A stretch of DNA of 64,000 nt, from positions 67,198,054-67,262,053 of the forward strand of contig CM067081.1 in NCBI GenBank assembly GCA_034008185.1, written 5' to 3'. Of this stretch, positions 1-40,200 are shown one piece after another (the stretch's first letter is position 1; every line of letters begins with the position of its first letter). The notes beneath the pieces are model-generated. The model was given only the letters and a program-made list of their open reading frames with translations. It was not told where the DNA came from and did no database searches. Position numbers and translations under genes: made by a program. The DNA comes from Gorsachius magnificus. Its lineage: Eukaryota > Chordata > Aves > Pelecaniformes > Ardeidae.

Positions 1-1019
1 GGGATGAAAGCCGGCTCCCCTAGTTGCTGCTGTGCTTTCAGCACACCATAATCGTGTCTTTGGGCATTCTGTTTTCCAGCATCCCTCCCTGAGGGGCATT
101 TTATATCATCACCTGAGCAAACAAACCTAGGCTTTGCCAAAAATTTTTGGTGTCAGTACTCCATCTAAAGCAGAAAAAGATGTAGATAAAGTACTGAAGT
201 GAGACTGTGCCTTTTCCCTGCCTGGCTGTGCTCTCAGGAGTTCCTTGGGCTGTCTGAGAAACCTGGCATCCTTCTCCTGCCCCTCGCTAGTCCTGCAGAT
301 GTCTGTCTTACCAACCTCTGCAATAGTTTTCCTCCAACTCTTTGTTGGCTTCCTTTTACTGAATGTTGTTGAAGGGGCCTGTTCATACTTTGTGTCTTTC
401 TTCCTCGTACTGGGAAGATTTCCCTTACTGAAATCCTGATGCATATGAGGACATGGACGTTGGAGATAACAAGTTTTACCTAAGATTCCTCTCTTTTCCT
501 TGGCCAAGCCAATGTTTAGTAATTGGCTGCTTCATGGCATAGAGGCACCATTCCCCATCCTCTTAGAATGAAACAAGAATCTGATACAGGTGGTCATAAG
601 GTCCTAAACATCCAGAGAATACATGCTTTAAAAAAACCCTTATAAATTACACATAGATTGACTGATCCAGGGAATCTTATGATGAGGTCTATGTTCAGAT
701 TTTTTATTATTTTTATAATAGTGGGTTTTTTTTAATAAACAGAGAATGTTGTTGTCTATTAAGTGAAATATAGTCAGGCTGGTAACAGTTCTTAGCTGAA
801 GTGTATGCATCTGGTAGCATGTGGCCTAGTATGATAATTCTTGTTATGCTTTTCTTAGTGGACAGCGCCAAAAGAATATACTTACCATTAATATATTCTC
901 TTTCTGTATAATATATATGCACTGTGTATAATTTGTATGTATTTATTTTTCTCAAACTGAGATACAGATTTTTGGAAAGAATCAATAGCGTGATTTATTA
1001 ATTTTAAATAATCACACAG
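1..1019 (+). other. CUL4A intron (partial)
   Basis: No CUL4A exon could be read here; the next upstream coding part should encode the segment ending LPSIW. The + strand of 180-460 is pyrimidine-rich, which leaves an open minus-strand frame at 127-507 that is rich in Lys, Arg and Ser and which I do not recognise. Confidence 0.6.
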
Positions 1020-30717
<29,698 letters not shown>

Positions 30718-32260
30718 TGGAGAGAAAATGCTTTTACTTACAAACAAACAAAAAACAACCAAAAAATAACCCCAACAAAAACCCCCCCAAAATAAAACCT
30801 GAAATCATCCACATATATCTTCAGGACACTGAATACCTATGCTGTTCCAGACTTTCCTTTTAGCAGATTTCAGGTTGATGTATATTATTCAACCAGCTGC
30901 ATGCACTGCTGTGGAAGAGAAGCAAAATGAAATGTTAATCCATCATCCTTGTCAAGACTTCTTACTAATTTTAAACGTCGTATTTTTTATTTCTTTTAGT
31001 TCTTCTTTTGTTCTTTTGGGTTCTTCAAAACTTAGTTTTACAGTTTTGTTTAACACTGTCATTGAAGTTGGATGGAAAGGTAAAACTACCTGTCTGAGAA
31101 ATACGTCTGTGGTGGATGCAAGTCTGGTTTCTTCATTTATGTGTTTCTAACTGCACCCATAAAGACCCTATATGCTGCATTCTTTAGCTACAGTGACAAC
31201 TTGGGTAACTTTTTAAAAACCCTTAATTGATGAACAGTTACATACAAGCAGTGTTGTTGAAATACACTGAATTTTTGAAATTATGCACCATGAAAACCCT
31301 TAAACTTGTGTTCAATTAATTTTCTTTCAAATGATTATAAACTTCAGACTGGTTTGGATAAATCAGGTTTTGAAGTGAGATCCTTGAAGTGCCAAGAGGA
31401 CAACTATGTTCATGTGTGTAGTGAGTTGTTGGATTATTTAGCTAAGATTTGGATTATTATTTTATTACTACTTCTGGCTGGCTTGGGTGGCAAAGATTAG
31501 GTCTGAGTCAAAGAAGGCCCTACCTCATTTTAGGGCAACTGGTGTTTATCACTGTTTATGTAATTACCGTAACATTTAGTTTTGCCTTTAAAATAACATA
31601 CAGGGAATCTACTGTACAGCGTGCTCCACTTTAAAAAACAAAAACTTTTTTAAAAAAGACTTTTATGGTCTCGATATTGTGAAAGCAGTTTTTTGTCTTG
31701 AAAGATTAAGGATTTTGTGAGTACTTTGTTACATATTGTATATATGTAAGTTGATTTGAATTAAAGAATGAAAGACACTGTAGATCTGTTAGATAATTGT
31801 AACTATAAGGAAGACACCTTTTGTGGTAATACTTACAAGACTCGGTTTATTTTCCGGATTTGCATACTGGTGTGTTTCATTCTGAAAAAGAGCTACCAAA
31901 GGAGTTTTGATCATGGGAGAAATGAGAATTTAACTGAGCAATATTTTCTGGAGAGATACCTTACTAAGTTTATGTCACATGGGGTTTGTGCATCAGTTTA
32001 AAAGGCCACAACCTCTTCTTAAAGTAAACATTGCTACGAGTTGACATCTTGTGGATTTACATATTAAAGTCCTTGTTCTGTCATCTGGTGTCATTAATTG
32101 TATTGCATCCTGAATTATTTTTGTTCTCTTTGTGTTTAGAAACTAAACACATTTAGTTTATTGTATTTAAAACATATTTAATATTGTAATTTAATGTAGA
32201 CTTATTTTAATATTTGAATCTTCAGTTAATGCAAATAAAATCTTTGATGCATATTAAATA
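30718..32260 (+). other. CUL4A: CUL4A 3' UTR (extent inferred)
   Basis: AT-rich sequence after the CUL4A stop has no coding signal. It opens with an A/C-rich low-complexity stretch (30738-30800). Poly(A) signal hexamers occur at 30791-30796 (very proximal) and 32234-32239 (distal), with ATTAAA variants between them. The distal end is a choice made from the hexamer followed by TGT-rich sequence; no transcript was seen. Short open frames here are not genes. Confidence 0.6.
32234..32239 (+). promoter_or_regulatory. Candidate distal poly(A) signal of CUL4A
   Basis: AATAAA lies 1.5 kb after the stop, followed by a T/G-rich stretch from about 32266 (ttaatttcttagcctttgtg). A proximal AATAAA at 30791 could give a short 3' UTR. 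Confidence 0.5.
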
Positions 32261-35200
32261 TTAATTTCTTAGCCTTTGTGAGAATGTGGCACTTCAGTTT
32301 ATTTGTGCGGTTTGTTCTTTAGTGTTAATTATACCATTCACCTTGTAATTCACTTTCTGTGCATATGGAAGCCGATCAGATCCATCTTTAACTAGACTTT
32401 TAAAACAAAACGGTGTATGTGCCTCACAGAAACGACAAGGGCAGCAGCTTTATCCACGCAGACAGTTGGCAGTAGGATGCAGTAACTGATCTCGAGCAGT
32501 GGATGTGTACCACCTTCCCCTTCTGAACACCAACTTCCTGGTTCAGCGGTTTTAAACAACAGATTAAAAGCAGTGGTGTTACCCTGAAGATGACTGAAAT
32601 GGTTCTGCCTTACAAAGTAATGTTAATCAATTAAAAGTGCCGAGATACACAGTTTTTCTTAGTTGCCATAGACTAGAACTCTTTGGCCAAATTATTCTGG
32701 TATAGCAATTAAAAATGAGTTGTTCCACAAGCAGTGGAAATAACAAAGCCTGTCTTTGTCCTCTACTGTATCGGCCCTCCCCAAGTAACCTCAAGCAGCC
32801 ATACTACAGAGGGGTTTTCTGCTTAGTCCCGCCTGTCTGCTCGTGGGAGCATTGGTTTTGTTGTCCTTTATCCAGCTGCTGGTCTCCACCCATCCCCTTG
32901 CCCCCCAGACCTACAGGGAATGTAACGATCTGTTTTTACGAAAACGAAGTTTTTTTACTCTTCCAAATTTGTCTGAAAATGGCTTCAGAGGTTCAGAAGC
33001 TATGGGAGAGATGGACAGGCCAGGTGATCGTGACTCTCTTTTTCTCAGGTCCTCATTTTTTAATTTTATTTCCTCAAATTTCTCTTCCTGGGATTTTTTA
33101 TGTGCTGAACCAAACAGGTAAGCAGTTAGTTTATTAGTCAGCATGGTAACCAGTTCTTCATAGCAAAGTAGCTGCGTTTGATTGCTTTTTGATAGCTGGT
33201 TATAGAATCTGGCTGAGCATCCAGTCTCAACCAGTTGTTGGTTTGATGCCAGCTATTGGGTTCACATCGCCCCCTGAATAATGCATCTGTGCCCATAGGG
33301 CAGAGGTTGCTAAAAATTTCTTCCTGGAAGATGACCCAGCGTTGAAGACATCATCAGGCTGTAGCAAAGTAACAGATTTCCTCTGTGGTGCCTCTGTGTT
33401 CAGAAGATGCTTCTAAAACCTGGATCTTGGCAATTAAGCGTCCTTGGAACAAATTGTGTAGCAGCTTCTGTGGAATGACAAAAGTGACACAGGAATCTGG
33501 GATACGGATAGGGGCTCTCCAATCTTACCAAAACCTTCCAATTTAACTTGAAACTTTCCAATTCAACTCAGCTTAACTTAAACATTAACTTAAACATCAG
33601 ATACCTCATCCAGACATACATCACATGTATTTAAAGAGCAATTTTCCTAAATGTGACGCCCTGTCATCTATCCCAACATTTCCTGAGGGAAAGTGAGTGT
33701 GAGAACGTGAGCTGATAGCTGACTTGCGGGGGCTTCCCGAGTCTGGCACTTCCAGCTCTCCTTACCAGCCACCACCAGCCAGCTTCCTGCCTGCTCCGTC
33801 TGTCCTGTTTTCCCAGTTCTGTATTTTAGATTCCCCTGTGTTCCTTGATCTGAACCTGGATTTATCATTTAACTCCCTTGATCTGCTGCAGCTTCTTTCT
33901 TCCTTTCTTTGTGCAGTGCACCTCTGAAAAATATTACACACCTTTCGGGCAACTTGAGTGCATCGATTTGTTATGCAGGCAGATCTCTTTGTAGGTTTAT
34001 GATCTTTGGCAGGTGCGTTAGGGAGAGAGGACTCTGTACTATAGCCTTGGTTATCTATGCCTGGCTACTTTCTTCAGAAAGAAAATAACCCAGTGAAGTC
34101 AGATAACATGCAGCAAAAGGCTACAGGAAAAACTGGAGTCACATTTTGTGGAAGTTCTTTCCTGGTAAAAATTCCCAGCCTGTTCTTTGTCTTCCATGCT
34201 AAGTGTTCTGCCTTGACATTGCGGAACAGTTTGTGTTGTAGTACCGGCTCCTAGATCTTGTGGGTGTTTCCCATGTTCTTCCCCATAAGCACCTGTTCTG
34301 CATCCATGGCTCTTCAGGGCCAGGAGGTGTACCATAGTGAAATCTGGAACTGCACGCGGGTTGGTTGGCCGGAAGCTCTGTCAAACAAAATGCGTAAGGG
34401 CTGGATATGGACTACGTTTCCCTCAGTGATGGCACCAGTTTGGATCTCTGGGCTGTCTATATACCAGCTTTGACGGAAGCTGTAACTTTGTTTATACCTT
34501 ACCCAGCTATCAAGTTTGATTGATGTTGGCCAACAAGTTATTAAGCAGTGAGGCTGATGGCCAACGTGGTTGCGTAAGACTTATTTCATGAGGAAAGCAA
34601 GCTAACAAACACCCTGGTAATATTTCTGTGGACAATGACATAGAGATTGGAGTTTGTGCAGTCTCTACACCACTAGAAAAGGCTTAGTAAGTGAATGATC
34701 CACATCATGTAAGATCAACATCATTCTCTGCTGACAGCCTTATGTTCCTTACTTACCAATGCCTTGCCACAATATTGTTGCTTGATGCAACTTAGATATT
34801 GATTAGTAGCTATCCAAGCATCTATCATTTTTCAATTCTCGATACTGACCAATTTTCCAGTAGAGGGGCTGACTACTGCACAGCAAGTTCAAACCTGACA
34901 CTGGGCCTCCCTCTCTATTTTGTTTTCTGGCAGATGTCAAGTAGTCTGCAGACCTTCCTCCAAGCCCAGTGCAGGTTCCAAAAACAGTGATCAAAAAATG
35001 AGAACGGCTGATGTCCCACCTCCCATTAACCTCAACTCCTCTGCAGATGACTCATTCAAACACTTGACCAGAGATGTTCCTTATGCCCCTTTTCAAGCTG
35101 ACTAACTTCTGCTTTTGGCAATACATGGCAAGAATAAAAACTGCTAGAAGTGCTGCAGGGAAAAGCAAACAAGCTAAAATAAAACATTTCTGTCCAAAAA

Positions 35201-36298
35201 TGCACAAATAAAAATGCAGCATTGAGAAAGAAATGTCTGTCTGTAGCAACAGCATTGAAAAAGAAAGGCAGATCCCCAAGCCACCCTGAAGACCAAATAA
35301 GCTTCTCTAGGATATTCTGGGGAAATAGGAAGTGCAAGTGAACGGAGATGAACATCAGGGAAAGGTCATCAAGTTTAGAGTAGCGGGACTTGGCTTTAGC
35401 AGCTGGTAGTGGCTAAATTGCATTTCAAATTGGTTCCAAGTAAAAATGTATGAAGGCAGCTTGGGAGCATAAAGGATTCTGTCGCAGAGCTGATTAACCC
35501 GGAGTACACTGTAATGAGAAGGATGACATGGCAGTCATTTTGAAAATGCAGAAGCACCCTGCTGTTGGCACACTTTCCAATAGTCCTTGAAATAGGATTT
35601 CAGTTGCAAAACAAGTACTTCTGAGGTTTCAGATGAAGAAAGCGAATCCTTAGCAGCTTAGGTAAGAAAGAGCATCGAATTACAAAGCGATCAAGTGGCC
35701 TGGGCTCTGTATCTGTTACCACGCTAACATCTGACAACGTTGACAGATGAACTTCATCTCTTTTTTCTCTCGTTATCTCAAAAAAAAAAGGGGGATTTCT
35801 TTAAACTCTTGTTTATAAAAATATTGGACAACATCAGAAACTATGTGAAGGAGCAATTAATTTTACCCATGCAACCGCAAGTCATTAGCAGTCCCTGTTT
35901 TGGCTTGGAGCACGTATGTGGACTGTATGTATACACAGGTATCCACAGACGCATCACTTCGGAGACAGCAGCCCATTAACTTCCCAGGCTTTTACACAGC
36001 TGGGACTAGATTAATTCTAGGCGAGATGATTGCTCTCACCTTAGACTGCCTTCAAACTCGGTGGCAAGCAACGTGCTCTGGAGGCAGTACTGAACTTAGG
36101 TGGGTTGGTTGCCCACCAAAGCCACTTCTCACCCTCCTCCAGCCCCTCCCCTGTAACACACGGGTGCCTGTGCTGCCTTCCCTGCTACACCACCCAGCTA
36201 AGCGCCTGGAGCTGGTCGGGCTGACCTGGGCCCCCATGTTCCTTGCGGCTCTCATCTGGTGGGAGTTCTGGGGATAAGACGCGTGGCAGTTCACAGGG
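32261..36298. other. Intergenic region between CUL4A and LAMP1
   Basis: About 4 kb between the inferred CUL4A 3' end and the CR1 in front of LAMP1. I see no gene, tRNA or known repeat. The longest + frame (32715-33137, 140 codons, rich in Cys, Pro and Leu) lacks any recognised domain. A/T and G/C composition is even until the CR1. Confidence 0.6.
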
Positions 36299-36781
36299 AG
36301 AAGGACATGGAACTGTTGGAGCGGGTCCAGAGGAGGGCTACAAAAATGATCCGAGGGCTGGAGCACCTCTCCTATGAGGAGAGGCTGAGAGAGTTGGGCT
36401 TGTTCAGCCTGGAGAAGAGAAGGCTGCGGGGAGACCTGATTACGACCTTTCAGTACCTAAAGGGGGCCTACACGAAAGATGGGGAAAATCTTTTTAGTAG
36501 GGCTGGCTGTGACAGGACAAGCGGTAATGGTTTTAAACTAAACCAGGGTAGGTTTAGACTGGATAAAAGGAAGACATTCTTTACAATGAGGGCGGTTAAA
36601 CACTGGAACGGGTTGCCCAGAGAGGCAGTGGAGGCCCCATCCCTGGGAACATTCAAGGCCAGGTTGGACGGGGCTCTGAGCAACCTGATCCAGTTGAAGG
36701 TGTCCCTGCTTCCTGCAGGGGGGTTGGGCTAGATGGCCTCTAAAGGTCCCTTCCAACCCAAAACATTCTATGATTCTATGA
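36299..36781 (+). mobile_element. CR1 fragment directly upstream of the LAMP1 CpG island
   Basis: Plus-oriented, 5'-truncated CR1 starting in the thumb region of ORF2 ([20 protein letters not shown] at the start), continuing to [17 protein letters not shown], and ending in a short 3' UTR with ttccaacccaaaacattcta and tgattctatga. The open frame ends at 36732. The end of the element is about 240 bp upstream of the CLEAR site and about 405 bp upstream of the LAMP1 start codon. Confidence 0.94.
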
Positions 36782-37022
36782 AGACCCCAAACCTCCGCAC
36801 GCCCACTGCCACGCATCCGTGCCGCGGGCGAGGACAGCGCCGGCGTCCCGTTCGGGGCCGCGGTGCCCACACCGACGGCCCCCCCCCCCCGCCCCGCGGG
36901 CCCCCCCCCCCCCCCGGCGGCCGTTGGAGGGCGAGGGGGCCCGGCCCCGCCCCGCCCCCCCCACTCTCGCGAGACCCCTCCCACCTGCCTCGCCGGGGCG
37001 CCCGCTTGCGCCGAGCGCGGGG

Positions 37023-37032
37023 GTCACGTGAC
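37023..37032. promoter_or_regulatory. CLEAR element (TFEB/TFE3 site) of LAMP1
   Basis: GTCACGTGAC is a perfect 10-bp palindrome matching the CLEAR consensus, 156 bp before the LAMP1 start codon. LAMP1 is an established target of TFEB-family factors that bind such sites in lysosomal gene promoters. Use in this species is inferred. Confidence 0.85.
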
Positions 37033-37051
37033 GGCGCCCGGGCGGGCCGGG

Positions 37052-37059
37052 TGACGTCA
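37052..37059. promoter_or_regulatory. Full cAMP response element
   Basis: TGACGTCA, the complete palindromic CREB/ATF site, lies 20 bp after the CLEAR element and 128 bp before the start codon. Confidence 0.7.
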
Positions 37060-37064
37060 GCGGC

Positions 37065-37071
37065 CACATGA
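37065..37071 (-). promoter_or_regulatory. M-box-like E-box (TCATGTG)
   Basis: CACATGA on + reads TCATGTG on -, the M-box form recognised by MITF/TFE factors. With the CLEAR site 33 bp away it may give a second binding position. Confidence 0.5.
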
Positions 37072-37187
37072 CCGGCCGGGGCCGTCGCCAGTCTCCCGAG
37101 CGCGGAGCGCCGCCGCCCCCCGCCGCCTTCGCCCCCTTCTCCCCGCGCTTCCGCCGGTGCCGCCTCGCCCCTGCTCCTGCCCCCGCC

Positions 37188-37239
37188 ATGGCTCGGGCCC
37201 AAGGCGCGCGGGGGCTGCTCGCGGCGGCCGCTCTGCTCG
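37188..37239 (+). CDS. LAMP1: LAMP1 exon 1, signal peptide
   Basis: The ATG in cccgccATGG has a good Kozak context. It encodes MARAQGARGLLAAAALL plus one base; the donor is gtaagg. The hydrophobic Leu/Ala core is the signal sequence, completed by exon 2 (GFLQA). Confidence 0.93.
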
Positions 37240-40200
37240 GTAAGGAGGGGGGCGGGGCGCCCGTGGCCTGCGACGCCCGGCAGGGGAGTCCCGGGTGTCC
37301 CGGGGGAGGCGGCGCGGCAGCCGGCTGTGCCGCGGCCTGGCCGGGGGGGGGGGGCCCGCGGGCGAGGCGGCGGGTCCTCTGGGGAGGTCATCCGTCCCCC
37401 GTCCTGCGCCGGGCCCCTGCGGCGCCCGGGAGCCGCTGACAGCTGCGGGAGGGGCGAGGGGAAGGGTGGAGGGAAGGCAGCGGCTTGGGCAGGGGGAGCC
37501 GGGTAGCGCCCGGCAGCGCTCATCGCGGCCTCTGCGCCCAATCTGGGGAGAGCGCCCCGGGAAGAACCTGGAAATACGCCTGTACCTCTGCCGAGGCACG
37601 GGAGCGCAGGAGCCGCTGGTGCCATTGCCAGGAGGCCGCCCTTTTCCGTGGGGCCTGTAACGCTCCCCTGCTGAAGCAGCTTTCGTCCCGCCGGGTCTCG
37701 AGCGAGATCGGAAATGTGGCTGGGATAGAGAGCTTTTAGTGCCCCGATGAGAGGGGTTGTGCGTGCAGCAAGACTCTTCTGTGAGAAAGGGCGTCTCGCT
37801 CCTTTACCCAGAACTACTCTGCTTTAGGTTTCTTGCCGTGAAAGCCACATCCCGCGACACTATCAGGTTTCTGGAATGTGGCTTTGTCAGCAAAGGAAAC
37901 TTATTCAGCAGCTAGTGAAAATATTTCCTGAATAAAGCAGCAGTTGAGAGCAGTTATCTGCCTTCATTTCGGAGATTATGACGGCCTTTGAAACTCTTCT
38001 AACGTTTTTTTGGTAGTAAATGCCTTTATCGTCGGTGACAGTACTTCAGCTTCTCTGTTAAGCTGAGCCTGCAAAGGGCACGGAGCAGTTCAAATATCCA
38101 GCTCTTTGTGAGCCGGTCTAGCAAGCACGGTGAGTTACAGTGCTATCGGACTTGCTTTTTGGGGTTGGCACCTGCAACTTACATGGTTTTGAACTGATGT
38201 TATAGTGGGAACTCTTTGTATAGCTGGTTTAATATAGTTACGGCTTAAATGAAGAATTGCTTTTGTTTGTTTTCTAATCAACCTGTGTAGTTTTAAAGTG
38301 ATAGTATTTTCTGGGACTGTAGTAGTCTGCCCCTGCTTAATTAGCAGTTACAAACATAATTCAGGGCATTTAGCTTTGTCACTTTTGGGCCTGTAAAATA
38401 TGTGTTAGGTTACCGCAGCTGAGGCGATAGACTAGTTTATTTTACTACAGAGTAACTATTTACTGACAAATAGGGCTTTGTACCAGTGTCTAGTAGCTGG
38501 GTGTTCTGTGTAACTTTATCCTGCAGTCTCGGGGGAAAACTTTGTGGTGCAAATAGAGACCCCTCCTTGGAGTATAGATAGCCTCCACCATCTTCTGCCA
38601 GAGTGCAGGGCTTGGGTGATAGTGAGGGGAGAAGAACATGAGAGAGATAGAGAATGAGAAGCTATGAGCTGAATTCTTTAGACATTTGCAGCAGTTTTGT
38701 CATCTGAGTGAACACCGATCAGGATAGGTAATGATTACAGGAGGCTGAAGGGTTAGCATGGGTGGGTCAGATGTGAAAGCTTGTTTGGCAATGCCTTGAC
38801 TTTAGGACAACAGAAAAATTTATTTTTTTTTTTTCTCCAGAATACCACACCTCACTTACTGTTTCGGTTTTCCATTCACATTGAGCAACAAGCACTAAGC
38901 TGAATGTTTCATGTGTTGGCACTGAGTATTTTGTGATGAATTTCCTCACAAATATCAAACGTGCATGTGGAGTAGAAAAAAGGCTATGGTAATACAGGGA
39001 AAGGGGGCTATGGGAAATTAAGTGCCTCCCAACGAACTTAGGTGTTGCTTTTTGAAGTATGAGAGAAGATGGTGCTTGTCTGCTGCTGAGCACGATGGAT
39101 CAGTTGGGTTGTGTGCTAAACCCAGCAGAGCTCCTTGTGCTCTTTTGAGTCCTAGAGCATCTGTGCTTTTTTTTTTTTTTTCCTTACTGAAACACAGACA
39201 CATCAGAGAAAACATTTCTGAAAATCAGAGTTTAGGGTCAGATGTGGATTCAGTATCACTGAGTAAATGAAGCGTCTGAGATTTGGGGAAGGAAAAATGA
39301 GTTTGAAAAAGTAGCATGATGCCATTTCAGAGTTATTGACACATCATTCATGTGTTTCTGTTGCACAACTCTAGTCCGATGGGGAATTTCAAACCTTGCT
39401 ACCAGTGTAGGGTTAGTTGAGAGAAACTTGGATAATAAATTCCATTCAGTGAGTAACTGGGTGTTGTATTGTTTTCCTCAGTTTTGGCATTGCTAGCTGT
39501 ATGGAACTCAGACCGAGGGTAAAGTAGTTTTCACAAAATATAACCGCTCTTACACTGTGTGACTTTTGAAACATTGCTGCCCTTAACAACAGTGTTTCCT
39601 TGATAGCTTCTTTAAGTGTGTTGACACAGTCCCTAAGGATCTGAATTTGTGTGCTAGTCCCAAGCCTGTTGCCATGTGATAGGTTACTCAGCTTTGACTT
39701 CGGCAGCTTTTCTGACTTGTAAAGCAACTTCTTACCTGCTGAGAAAGAACTCCGCGGGCTCCCTGACATGCTGCTGTTGCGATATGCTCCCAAGGTTCCT
39801 CTTCAGGCTGACTTAGAAGTTTCATTTTTGGTGTAACCTGCTTCTGGATTGTTCTGTAGTGAATAGGATGATTTCTAATCAGTAGTAGATGATAAGCTGG
39901 AGAATTACTTCTAGGTGTGGGGGAACCCTATTAAAAGAAAAGATAGATATTTTATTGAGAAGTTAACTACTGTTATCTATGTTAAGCCTTTTGTATGCCT
40001 TAAAGATAACTTATTTTTAGTACTAAGAAGGCACGCCTCACCTTTGCTTGTTTTAGCTTAACTGCAAAAGTTTGTCTTTTCTCTTGAGTCAGACAATTAT
40101 TGGGAAATTCCTTAAGAAAGCTTGGTGCCTTAATGGATTTCTTGGTATTTATTCTCTTAAGTTTGGCAGGAGATCCTTTTGGGTATGTAAATGGCAGTAG

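Larger units (their letters stand above)
36800..37680. promoter_or_regulatory. CpG island covering the LAMP1 promoter and exon 1
   Basis: Abrupt rise in G+C and CpG frequency starting just after the CR1, with many cgcg, gccg and gggcgg motifs, covering the LAMP1 start and the first part of intron 1. No TATA box was seen. All long frames in this island (for example 36768-37625 minus, 285 codons) are caused by the absence of AT-rich stops. Confidence 0.9.

Noticed and set aside
32715..33137. 140-codon + frame in the CUL4A-LAMP1 gap
   Set aside because: Cys/Pro/Leu-rich, overlaps another open + frame, no domain, no support for splicing or start; treated as chance.
36768..37625. 285-codon minus frame and several other long frames in the CpG island
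   Set aside because: Very high G+C removes stop codons; composition is Pro/Arg/Gly/Ala low complexity and it spans the LAMP1 promoter and exon 1.
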